DNA of 11,665 bases, taken from contig CAJWRY010000040.1 of the NCBI GenBank assembly GCA_913046155.1, positions 1-11,665 on the forward strand, read 5' to 3'. Of this stretch, positions 5,709 to 11,665 are shown in pieces. This DNA is from an uncultured Candidatus Nemicrothrix sp. GTDB taxonomy: Bacteria; Actinomycetota; Acidimicrobiia; Acidimicrobiales; UBA8592. The notes under the pieces are model-generated. The model saw nothing but the letters and a program-made list of their open reading frames with translations. It was not told the origin of the DNA and did not search any database. Position 1 is the stretch's first letter. Each line of letters opens with the position of its first letter. A program made the translations under genes and the position numbers.

Positions 5709-7376
5709 ATGACTGAATCACAAAAATGGATAAACGTCACTTCTTTAGGTGACTTGATGGATATGCAAGCAGAAAAGTACGGGAACAAAGATGCGGTAGT
5801 CTTCCCTGAGGGTCGGTATTCATTCCAAGATATTGCTAATCGTGCTCAACATATTGCAAAAGCTCTTTTAGCTCTCGGCGTGGGACCAGGTGACAGAGTT
5901 GGGTATTTTTTGCAGGAATGCATCGAAACAATAGCAATCATCATTGGTGCTGCAAAGATTGGAGCCATAACCGCTCCCATTAATTCACGATTTAAGACAA
6001 CGGAGTTACAACAAGTCATAGTCCATGCCGGTATGAAAGTTATCTTTACTTCATCACCAGAAGTAGGAACAGATTTTAATGGATTAATTAACGAAACTTT
6101 CCCTCAAATAGCGGACTCGAAATCAAAGTTTCTTGATTTTCCCGAAGCGCCCGAATTAGATGCGTTAATCATGCTTGATTATATTGAGCGCCCAGGAATA
6201 TTTAACTTGTCCGATATAGGTGAAATGGCAGAGACAATTTCTGACGAAGCTGTGGCTGCCAGCCAAGCAGGAGTGAGGGTCCGCGATACATCAATCATAA
6301 TGTATACCTCAGGGACAACAGCAATGCCTAAAGGTGCAATGCTTAGTCATGAATCTTTCAGCCGTTATGCGGCATCGATCAAGGAGAGGATGCGTTTAAA
6401 CGAGGATGATATTTTTTGGGCTGCACTTCCTATGTTTCACATTGGTGGGGTTGCTTTTGTAATAGCTTCACTCTTTGTCGGTAGTACGTTTATACATACT
6501 GGGAATTACAACCCGGATGTAGCTTTGCAACAAATTCGCGATGAAAGACCGACAGTAGCTTTACCAGCTTTTGAGACAATTTGGGTTCCTATAGTGAATC
6601 ACCCAACGAGAGAAGAGGACGATTTTGACTCTATAAGGCTCGTTATGGTCGTTGGCGTTCCAGAACGGTTGCGACAATTTCAGGAACAGACTCCTGATGC
6701 CCCTATCTTGAATTGTTTTGGTCAGACTGAAGTCTGCGCTTTCCTTTCATTATGTGAACTTGATGATGAACCAGAACTTCGTTTTACTAAGGGAGGCTTT
6801 CCATTGCCTGGGATGATAGCAGAGGTGCATGATCCAGAGTCTGGAGAAATACTCCCGAATGGAAGTGTTGGGGAGTTGTGGTATAGGGGACCAAATATGT
6901 TTGATGGATACTTTAGAGATCCTGAGTTGACTGAAGAGGTTTTCGACGAAAGAGGATTCTTCAGAACGGGTGATATCTGTGAACTTGATATAGATGGAAG
7001 AGTTACCTTTGTTTCACGTCTTAAGGACATGTTGAAAGTTGGGGGGGAGAATGTATCTGCTGCCGAAGTTGAGGGTTATCTAATTACCCATCCGTCAATA
7101 GCGTTAGCACAAGTTGTTGCTGCTCCCGATGAGCGTTACGTGGAGGTACCTGCTGCTTATATCCAGCTAAAGCCAGATGCACAGGCAACCGAAGAGGAAA
7201 TTATTGATTTTTGTAGGGGAAAGATTGCAACGTATCGAGTTCCTCGCTATGTCAGGTTCGTTGATGATTGGCCTATGTCAGGCACAAAAATCAAGAAAGT
7301 TATCCTTCGTGAGATGATTGCTGATGAGTTGAAGAGTAAAGGAATAACTCAGGCGGAAAAAATCAGCAGTTCCTGA
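5709..7376 (+). CDS. AMP-forming acyl-CoA synthetase (FadD-like)
   Basis: This 555-residue ligase of the ANL superfamily is complete. Core motifs are in order: the phosphate-binding loop YTSGTTAMPKGA (199-210), FGQTE (337-341), WYRGPNMFDGYF (391-402), RTGD with the ATP-ribose-binding Asp (419-422), the hinge RLKDMLKVGGENV (437-449) and the C-terminal catalytic-lysine region PMSGTKIKK (522-530, Lys527). The enzyme should adenylate a carboxylic acid and transfer it to CoA. Motifs fit medium- or long-chain fatty-acid or similar substrates, but the acid cannot be named. In this neighbourhood it could activate acids made from CYP153 products. It is divergent from the anchored protein and ends 16 bp from a converging SnoaL-like gene. 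ATG 5709 is the only sensible start (MTESQKWINV) although no ribosome-binding site is visible. Confidence 0.92.
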   Translation: MTESQKWINVTSLGDLMDMQAEKYGNKDAVVFPEGRYSFQDIANRAQHIAKALLALGVGPGDRVGYFLQECIETIAIIIGAAKIGAITAPINSRFKTTELQQVIVHAGMKVIFTSSPEVGTDFNGLINETFPQIADSKSKFLDFPEAPELDALIMLDYIERPGIFNLSDIGEMAETISDEAVAASQAGVRVRDTSIIMYTSGTTAMPKGAMLSHESFSRYAASIKERMRLNEDDIFWAALPMFHIGGVAFVIASLFVGSTFIHTGNYNPDVALQQIRDERPTVALPAFETIWVPIVNHPTREEDDFDSIRLVMVVGVPERLRQFQEQTPDAPILNCFGQTEVCAFLSLCELDDEPELRFTKGGFPLPGMIAEVHDPESGEILPNGSVGELWYRGPNMFDGYFRDPELTEEVFDERGFFRTGDICELDIDGRVTFVSRLKDMLKVGGENVSAAEVEGYLITHPSIALAQVVAAPDERYVEVPAAYIQLKPDAQATEEEIIDFCRGKIATYRVPRYVRFVDDWPMSGTKIKKVILREMIADELKSKGITQAEKISSS

Positions 7377-7392
7377 ATGTCAGCGAGTTTAA

Positions 7393-7920
7393 TCACCACT
7401 GGTACACAAGATCTGAGGTATCTCGGGTTCCTTGAATGAATGAATCCATGGGTAGTGGAAATGAATCACTATCTAACTGTGCTGTCATTGACCAGTCATG
7501 AACGATAACTCTTTTAGCTATTCGCCATTCATCATTTCTATTTTCAAAAATGTCGATATAACGGCCTGAGAAGAAATCAAGGCACTCTATTCCTGAATCA
7601 TTTGTTCTGCGTAAATATGCCAGACTGAGAGCTTCTGACCGGGCCTTGTTTGGATCATCCGGATGCATCTCGATTAAAACATTAGCTATTGAATGGGTTG
7701 TATGGTGTGAGCGCTCTTTCAGCGACTGCACAATAAATGCTGCGAAGTCTTGACCGGGACCTTTCCAGTGCCCATGATCATCGGTGCTATCTTCGTGGTA
7801 GCACGATCGAATTAAATCTTCATCAAGACGGTCCACTCCACGTGCATATCGCATGATGACATTGCGTATTTCATCTTTTGCTATGAGTGTTTGAATCTGT
7901 TCTTCCAATAATGAGTCCAT
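7393..7920 (-). CDS. SnoaL-like (NTF2-fold) protein 3, possible dehydratase/isomerase
   Basis: The open frame extends back to a TTG at 8034, but the homologous domain begins at ATG 7920 (MDSLLEEQIQTLIAKDEIRN). That start is chosen because it matches the family's N-terminus and leaves a normal 126-bp divergent promoter region; the ribosome-binding site there is weak. The 175-residue product carries Y25, D30 (in MRYARGVDRLD) and a His cluster RSHHTTHSIAN with H76 at Asp+46, then SGRYIDIFE and RVIVHDWS near the end. This is the SnoaL_4 pattern with the Tyr-x4-Asp plus His arrangement of scytalone-dehydratase-like enzymes. Function is probably dehydration, isomerisation or a related step on a small hydrophobic ligand; a non-catalytic binding role is possible. 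It is divergent from the amidohydrolase and may share its control region. Confidence 0.8.
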   Translation of the reverse strand: MDSLLEEQIQTLIAKDEIRNVIMRYARGVDRLDEDLIRSCYHEDSTDDHGHWKGPGQDFAAFIVQSLKERSHHTTHSIANVLIEMHPDDPNKARSEALSLAYLRRTNDSGIECLDFFSGRYIDIFENRNDEWRIAKRVIVHDWSMTAQLDSDSFPLPMDSFIQGTRDTSDLVYQW

Positions 7921-7997
7921 ACTGTGCTTTTCTAGTTGATAAGTTGAGAAAAGTGAATTGAGTTTACTGAAATCTATATTTCTGTTTTTGCTCGAGG

Positions 7998-8021
7998 AAC
8001 TGACTTTCAGTATTGTCAGTT
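7998..8021. promoter_or_regulatory. Inverted repeat AACTGAC-N10-GTCAGTT, candidate operator
   Basis: Two perfect 7-bp arms (7998-8004 and 8015-8021) flank a 10-bp centre. The repeat lies between the divergent SnoaL-like gene 3 and the amidohydrolase gene. It covers the -35 and most of the spacer of the candidate amidohydrolase promoter, a position at which a dimeric repressor such as a TetR- or GntR-type protein could block RNA polymerase. The sequence is seen directly; the operator role is inferred. No regulator gene lies in the window. Confidence 0.45.
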
Positions 8022-8028
8022 TTAGATT
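8000..8028 (+). promoter_or_regulatory. Candidate sigma70-like promoter of the amidohydrolase gene
   Basis: CTGACT (8000-8005) and TAGATT (8023-8028) are separated by 17 bp. The predicted transcript would begin near 8035, just ahead of the ribosome-binding site AGGGGGAG (8037-8044) and the GTG start at 8047. Both hexamers deviate from consensus by two positions or so, but spacing and downstream geometry fit well. Confidence 0.4.
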
Positions 8029-8046
8029 GAGCAACTAGGGGGAGTT

Positions 8047-9183
8047 GTGAGCAGAGTTATTTCAACGGACACACATATTGTTGAGCCACCAGATATTTAT
8101 GCAAATGGAATGCCAGCACATTTAGTGGATCGGGCACCGAATATGCGAAAAGTAACCAATGACAGCGGGAAAGTAAGTGATGCTTGGTTTCTCGGCGACC
8201 AGCAGGTTGTCACATTGGGAGCTGTTACTCAGGCAGGTCGTCGTTTTGAAGACCCTTCGGAGCTTGATTTTGTTGAAGTTTGGGAAGATGTGCGTGAAGG
8301 TGCTTACAAACCAGATGAAATGCTTGAAGAACTAGCAATGGATGGTGTGTGGGGTGCTGTCGTGCAACCAAGTCAAGGTTTATTTTGGTACCACATTGAA
8401 GATACTGAAATTCTTAGTGGAATCTGTCATGCGTATAATAACTGGCTTGTAGAGTTTGTATCTTCGCACCCTGATCGTTTAAAAGGTACGGCAATGCTTA
8501 ACGTTGATGACCCTCGCGAGGCTGCGAAAGAGTTAGAGCGTTGTGTTGATCTAGGAATAGAGACCGCTTTTATTCCTGTAGCTCCGCTTTCTCACCAACC
8601 TTATCGGGACCCTATTTATGATCCTTTGTGGGATGCGGCAAATGAAACAGGAACAGTTCTATTGATGCATATTGCGACCCAGCGGGCTAATGTTCCAGGC
8701 TGTGAAATAGGTGTTGATATGAGTACCTATACCCCTGCCGGTTTACGACCAACGCAAGATTACTGGGTGCGTTATGCAATGACCGATATTATCTTCGCTG
8801 GGGTTTGCGAAAGGTACCCAAAGATTCAAATTGGATCAACGGAACATGAAGCATCGTGGGTTCCTCACTGGCTAAGACAAATGGATTTTACCTATGAGAA
8901 CCGCCCAGTGTACGCGAAGTACAACTCTGCGGAAGGTTTCAAACCCAGTGACTACTGGAGGAGGAATATGTTTGCCGTCTTTCAAGAGGATCCGGCTGTA
9001 TTGAAACTTCGTTATGAAATCGGATTAGATAACTTGGTTTGGGGTAATGATTACCCGCATTCTGAATCGACTTGGCCTCACTCAATGCAATTTTTGGATT
9101 CTATGTTTGCAGAGGTTCCTGATGAAGAACGTCACCAGATTTTGGATACAAATGCTGTTCGTTTATTTGGATTTCCTGAATAA
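8047..9183 (+). CDS. Amidohydrolase-2 family metal-dependent hydrolase/decarboxylase
   Basis: This 378-residue TIM-barrel protein belongs to the amidohydrolase-related (ACMSD/LigW-like) group. Likely metal or catalytic positions are D8-T-H10 at the first strand (STDTHIVEPPDIY), H208 in LLMHIATQ, H267 in IGSTEHEASWVPHW and D335 in WGNDYPHSESTWP. The first-strand motif is Asp-x-His instead of the common His-x-His, as in many actinobacterial members annotated only as predicted TIM-barrel hydrolases. Known relatives cleave C-N or C-O bonds or decarboxylate aromatic acids; which applies here cannot be told. GTG 8047 is preferred because AGGGGGAG lies immediately upstream and the domain begins at residue 2. 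It ends 8 bp from the converging SnoaL-like gene 4. Expression may be controlled by the inverted repeat at 7998-8021. Confidence 0.88.
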   Translation: MSRVISTDTHIVEPPDIYANGMPAHLVDRAPNMRKVTNDSGKVSDAWFLGDQQVVTLGAVTQAGRRFEDPSELDFVEVWEDVREGAYKPDEMLEELAMDGVWGAVVQPSQGLFWYHIEDTEILSGICHAYNNWLVEFVSSHPDRLKGTAMLNVDDPREAAKELERCVDLGIETAFIPVAPLSHQPYRDPIYDPLWDAANETGTVLLMHIATQRANVPGCEIGVDMSTYTPAGLRPTQDYWVRYAMTDIIFAGVCERYPKIQIGSTEHEASWVPHWLRQMDFTYENRPVYAKYNSAEGFKPSDYWRRNMFAVFQEDPAVLKLRYEIGLDNLVWGNDYPHSESTWPHSMQFLDSMFAEVPDEERHQILDTNAVRLFGFPE

Positions 9184-9194
9184 TTTTAAAATTA
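9181..9194. repeat. 14-bp AT-only perfect palindrome joining two stop codons
   Basis: TAATTTTAAAATTA reads identically on both strands. Its left end is the TAA stop of the amidohydrolase and its right end is the stop of the converging SnoaL-like gene 4. With no G or C it is unlikely to be a strong intrinsic terminator, and a role in ending both transcripts is only a possibility. Confidence 0.55.
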
Positions 9195-9740
9195 ACTTTT
9201 AGATTCATTTGAGCTTGCAGATTTACCGCCGAATAGAGAACGATCAATCGTAACTGAATCGCTGAGTTTTTTTGTTTCTGCAGTCCATCCCCATGCACTG
9301 ATTATTGCGAGCTTACTAAATCGCCATTTACCATCATCCTCTAATGATAAGAACCCTTCATAGCGACCACCTTGGATTCCTCCCGGCCGTGTTGTCGTAA
9401 AATATGAGGTCAGAGAGGCGCTTTCGCAGCTTTCTTTTACAACCAATGAAATATTTGTGGCGTTGTGGCCACCGCTTATAATGCCGGATCGTGACTGGTA
9501 GCGCTGGTAAAGCGGTTCCATTTCAGATCTTCCCTCAAAATGCATGTCCACACCATCGGGTGGAAAATTTAAAACATCTAAGGTCGCATTCTCAGAGAAA
9601 GCATCAAGGATGTCAGGTATGAATCCGGTATCGATCCCGTATAGGTACTGATTGAAGGTTGCTAGTGCATCTTCTTTGGCGCGTAACCTCCGAACTTCAT
9701 TCTCAAGTTGTGTGATTCTCTGTTCAAGTTCATTTGACAT
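9192..9740 (-). CDS. SnoaL-like (NTF2-fold) protein 4, coupled to the PPOX gene
   Basis: An in-frame ATG exists at 9761, but ATG 9740 is preferred. It has CTCC/GGAG (9752-9749) eight bases upstream, and its A is shared with the stop of the upstream gene (TAATG). The 182-residue product starts with a coiled-coil-like helix (about 4-26, LEQRITQLENEVRRLRAKEDAL). The SnoaL-like domain follows, with Y32, D37 and H92 in SGGHNATN, and later RPGGIQGGRYEGFLSLEDDGKWRF read as separate strands. Tyr-x4-Asp is conserved as in SnoaL-like proteins 1 and 3, while the His is further away (Asp+55). A hydrophilic Ser/Lys-rich tail ends the protein. It could be a dehydratase/isomerase-type enzyme working with the PPOX-class protein, with which it is translationally coupled. 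Confidence 0.8.
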   Translation of the reverse strand: MSNELEQRITQLENEVRRLRAKEDALATFNQYLYGIDTGFIPDILDAFSENATLDVLNFPPDGVDMHFEGRSEMEPLYQRYQSRSGIISGGHNATNISLVVKESCESASLTSYFTTTRPGGIQGGRYEGFLSLEDDGKWRFSKLAIISAWGWTAETKKLSDSVTIDRSLFGGKSASSNESKS

Positions 9741-10312
9741 TAGAGATACTCCATTTCCCATCCGTCAGGCGGTTGCGTGATATTTCGTGAATGCTTAGCT
9801 AATCGGGGATTATAGGGTATGCCTCGAAGTTCTGACTCCAATAACGGACCGTCATAAGTTATCCATTGCTGAGGAATTAACTCTATGATCACTCTTCCAG
9901 GAGTATCCTGTCGTCGGAGGAATTCAGCCTGTGCTTCAGGATCACCTGCTCGAAGTCGGGATGCGAGCATCGGGTAAAACCACTCTTTAATATGGTCAAC
10001 ATCACGATGCACTATTGCCATGGTCTTAGCAGTAGTAGTAACGTCGCCACCCAACCACGTTCCTTCACTTGAGACAACAACTGAGCTTTCAGGTCTCGCA
10101 GAAAGGGCTGGAACTCTTTTCCGTTGACCCATACACGTAACCCAGAATTTTTCTTCGTGCCACACGAACCGATGCATTACCCCTACCGGCCATCCTTCGC
10201 GGTTTGTCCAATTTACAACGCATTCTGTTTGTGCTTGGTAAAGACGTTCTCTTTTCTCATCTGTAATACCAACATCGCTAACGTCGGTGTAGTCAGTTTT
10301 TTTTGGTTTCAT
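9740..10312 (-). CDS. PPOX-class (split beta-barrel, FMN/F420-binding) protein
   Basis: The frame extends to 10366, but ATG 10312 (MKPKKTDYTDVSDVG) is chosen because GGGGAC lies just upstream and the first 18 extra residues do not resemble the family. The 190-residue product shows the pyridoxamine-5'-phosphate-oxidase-like barrel: ECVVNWTNREGWPVGVMHRF (30-49), FWVTCMGQRKRVPALSARPE (56-75) with the basic RKR that contacts cofactor phosphate in the family, SVVVSSEGT (77-85) and WITYDG (150-155). In actinobacteria such proteins are often FMN- or F420-dependent reductases rather than true PdxH; the cofactor here is unknown. The stop overlaps the start of SnoaL-like gene 4, the only same-strand gene pair in the window. 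It is divergent from the MFS transporter across 125 bp. Confidence 0.8.
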   Translation of the reverse strand: MKPKKTDYTDVSDVGITDEKRERLYQAQTECVVNWTNREGWPVGVMHRFVWHEEKFWVTCMGQRKRVPALSARPESSVVVSSEGTWLGGDVTTTAKTMAIVHRDVDHIKEWFYPMLASRLRAGDPEAQAEFLRRQDTPGRVIIELIPQQWITYDGPLLESELRGIPYNPRLAKHSRNITQPPDGWEMEYL

Positions 10313-10332
10313 AATGGTCCCCGAACACCATT
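10313..10332 (-). promoter_or_regulatory. Small hairpin AATGGT-N8-ACCATT directly before the PPOX start
   Basis: In the minus-strand mRNA, perfect 6-base arms (10332-10327 and 10318-10313) enclose GTTCGGGG, so the G-rich ribosome-binding site lies in the loop and the stem abuts the ATG at 10312. As DNA it could also be a protein-binding palindrome. The stem is only 6 bp and AT-rich, so stability is modest. Confidence 0.35.
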
Positions 10333-10437
10333 GTGGGTCAGTTAGCTCAAGATAACAAACAAACAAGTCAACATCAGGGGTTCCATACTCGTTTTGATCA
10401 ACTTCCTTTTCTAATAATCACGACCTAGGGTGCATGA

Positions 10438-11665
10438 GTGGGGATTTTAAGAGATACAGGTACGTCAGACTCAGAGTGGCGTCGTGTACAGTTACTCAAC
10501 GCTACCTATATTTGCGGTTTCGTTGCTGGATTTGATTCAACAAGCACCTTTATTCTCTTCCCAGCAATTCGGCAAAGTCTCGGGAATGGAGATACAGCCT
10601 CTACTACATGGATCCTTACTATCGTTGGGATAGTAAGCGCTGCTGTTCTTCTACAAGCAGGACAACTAGCGGATCGTTTCGGGCATAACAAAATAATGAT
10701 TGCTTCTGCAGGAATGTCAGTTATTGGGTCCGTGTTAAGTGCTCTTTCCCCGAACCTAATAATTCTCGTGGCGGGAAGAGGGATTCAAGCAGCGGCACTG
10801 GCAGGGTTAGGCGTGAGCTCAATCGCTATCATCGTTCGAGAAACAGAAGAGGGAGTTCTAGCAACCGCATTGGGAAGATGGGCCGTGTGGACTGCAATCG
10901 CAGGAGTGAGCGGACCTATTTTTTCTTCGATTTTTGTTGAATATGCATCATGGCGGTTTCTATTTTTAACGGTTGTGCCTATTAGCCTCGTGATTATCTT
11001 TTTGGGCTTACCCTCTTGGTCGAAAGACCACACAGTTGTTGAGCGTGAGAGCATTGATATTGTTGGAACTCTGTGCGCTATGGCAGGGATTGCCATAGTT
11101 GTCTTAGCCCTTCTTGAGGGCAACAGTTGGAGATGGATAGGTGCAAGAACAGTATTAAGTTTTGTTGGAGGTTTTCTACTTATTATTGTCGTTATTCTCA
11201 GGTCCAAAGTCCATGTAAACCCTGTTATCCCATTACATCTATTTTCTGAAAAGCGTTTTGTTCTGATGACTATCATTGGTTTTACTTCATCATTGATGTT
11301 CTTTGGTATGTGGTTGGCGCTCCTAAGCTATGCCATTGATGTGTGGGGGTTCAGTCTGATTAAAACCGGGTTATTGCTTACGATTATGCCTGGGACAATG
11401 ACGTTGATTGCATTTCCTGCTGGACGTTTTGCCGATACACACGGATTTCGAGGAGTTATGGTTACAGGGTCCCTTCTATTTACTATTGGGTTTGTGGTTA
11501 CCGCTTCTATGATCGGTTCGACCCCCTCACTTATTGTCATGATTCCAGCTGTGGTGGCTGCAGGAATTGGAATGGCTACTGTATTGGGGAATACGACAGC
11601 TGCAGGAACACAGAATCTTGACTCCGATCTGGTCGGAACTGGTACTGCAATTCTTCAAACGTCTT
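10438..11665 (+). CDS. MFS transporter, DHA2 (EmrB/QacA-type) family, 3' truncated
   Basis: The frame opens right after a TGA (10435-10437) at GTG 10438, seven bases after TAGGG (10426-10430), and runs off the right edge after 409 codons. Membrane helices begin at about residue 20. DHA2-type features are the TM1 motif GFDSTSTFILFPAI (31-44, compare LDxTxVNVALP), motif A as GQLADRFGHNK (75-85), motif B reduced to AGRGIQAAALAGL, a motif-C-like SGPIFSS followed by SWRFLFLTVVP. The usual Gly pairs of motifs B and C are partly replaced, so transport properties may differ from characterised pumps. The family exports drugs or metabolites by proton antiport in 14 helices; typical proteins exceed 450 residues, so the last part is missing. 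Antisense open frames at 10506-10691, 10785-11276 and 11328-11540 are shadows of this gene. Confidence 0.88.
   Translation, partial: MGILRDTGTSDSEWRRVQLLNATYICGFVAGFDSTSTFILFPAIRQSLGNGDTASTTWILTIVGIVSAAVLLQAGQLADRFGHNKIMIASAGMSVIGSVLSALSPNLIILVAGRGIQAAALAGLGVSSIAIIVRETEEGVLATALGRWAVWTAIAGVSGPIFSSIFVEYASWRFLFLTVVPISLVIIFLGLPSWSKDHTVVERESIDIVGTLCAMAGIAIVVLALLEGNSWRWIGARTVLSFVGGFLLIIVVILRSKVHVNPVIPLHLFSEKRFVLMTIIGFTSSLMFFGMWLALLSYAIDVWGFSLIKTGLLLTIMPGTMTLIAFPAGRFADTHGFRGVMVTGSLLFTIGFVVTASMIGSTPSLIVMIPAVVAAGIGMATVLGNTTAAGTQNLDSDLVGTGTAILQTS

Noticed and set aside
7921..8034. N-terminal extension of SnoaL-like gene 3 to TTG 8034
   Set aside because: The extra 38 residues do not resemble the family, would run through the inverted repeat and promoter, and start with TTG; ATG 7920 fits the family N-terminus.
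10506..11540. Several minus-strand open frames (10506-10691, 10785-11276, 11328-11540)
   Set aside because: The plus strand here encodes one continuous DHA2 transporter with clear motifs from GTG 10438 to the window end; the minus frames have no recognisable domain and are shadows.
1..11665. CRISPR array, insertion sequence, toxin-antitoxin or defence system
   Set aside because: No spaced repeats, transposase motifs, paired small toxin/antitoxin frames or known defence domains were seen on either strand.

Overview
The window looks like a stretch of a moderately AT-rich actinobacterial chromosome. It is most plausibly a marine, streamlined member of the Acidimicrobiia. This rests on inference from gene content (CYP153, several SnoaL-like proteins, a PPOX-class flavin/F420 protein, a DHA2 efflux pump, and a membrane-anchored protein with a degenerate peptidoglycan-binding-like repeat), a tRNA gene without an encoded CCA, and low-to-mid-40s %GC judged by eye. 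No 16S gene or other taxonomic marker is present, so the assignment is tentative.

Layout from left to right. The last 32 codons of an LpqC/PHB-depolymerase-type esterase (+) come first, then a CYP153-type cytochrome P450 (-), a saccharopine-dehydrogenase-like oxidoreductase (+), SnoaL-like protein 1 (-) and tRNA-Arg(TCG) (+). These are followed by a bacterioferritin-like protein (-), a second and different NTF2-like protein (+), a membrane-anchored six-cysteine protein (-) and an acyl-CoA synthetase (+). The right side holds SnoaL-like protein 3 (-), an amidohydrolase-2 family protein (+), SnoaL-like protein 4 (-) coupled to an upstream PPOX-class protein (-), and a DHA2-type MFS transporter (+) that runs off the right edge. 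Two genes were recovered only by direct translation: the esterase tail and the MFS gene (GTG start at 10438).

The organisation is striking. Apart from the PPOX/SnoaL pair, every neighbouring pair alternates strand. Convergent partners are separated by as little as 5, 8, 11 or 16 bp, and divergent partners mostly share about 70-155 bp promoter regions. No IS element, phage gene, CRISPR array or clear GC-hairpin terminator was seen, and no gene-free stretch exceeds about 160 bp.

Functionally the set suggests a peripheral catabolic neighbourhood. A CYP153 could supply terminal hydroxylation and an acyl-CoA synthetase CoA activation. Three SnoaL-like proteins keep a Tyr-x4-Asp plus His arrangement like that of scytalone dehydratase/BaiE, and could act as dehydratases or isomerases. 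An amidohydrolase, an NAD(P)-dependent oxidoreductase and a flavin/F420 protein could complete a route for hydrocarbon-, terpenoid- or steroid-like substrates, with the MFS pump for export. The constant strand switching means this is an association by proximity, not an operon, and no substrate can be named from sequence alone. The most specific regulatory signals are a 7-bp-arm inverted repeat overlapping a sigma70-like promoter of the amidohydrolase (7998-8028) and a partial DtxR/IdeR-like iron box upstream of the bacterioferritin-like gene (4087-4105).
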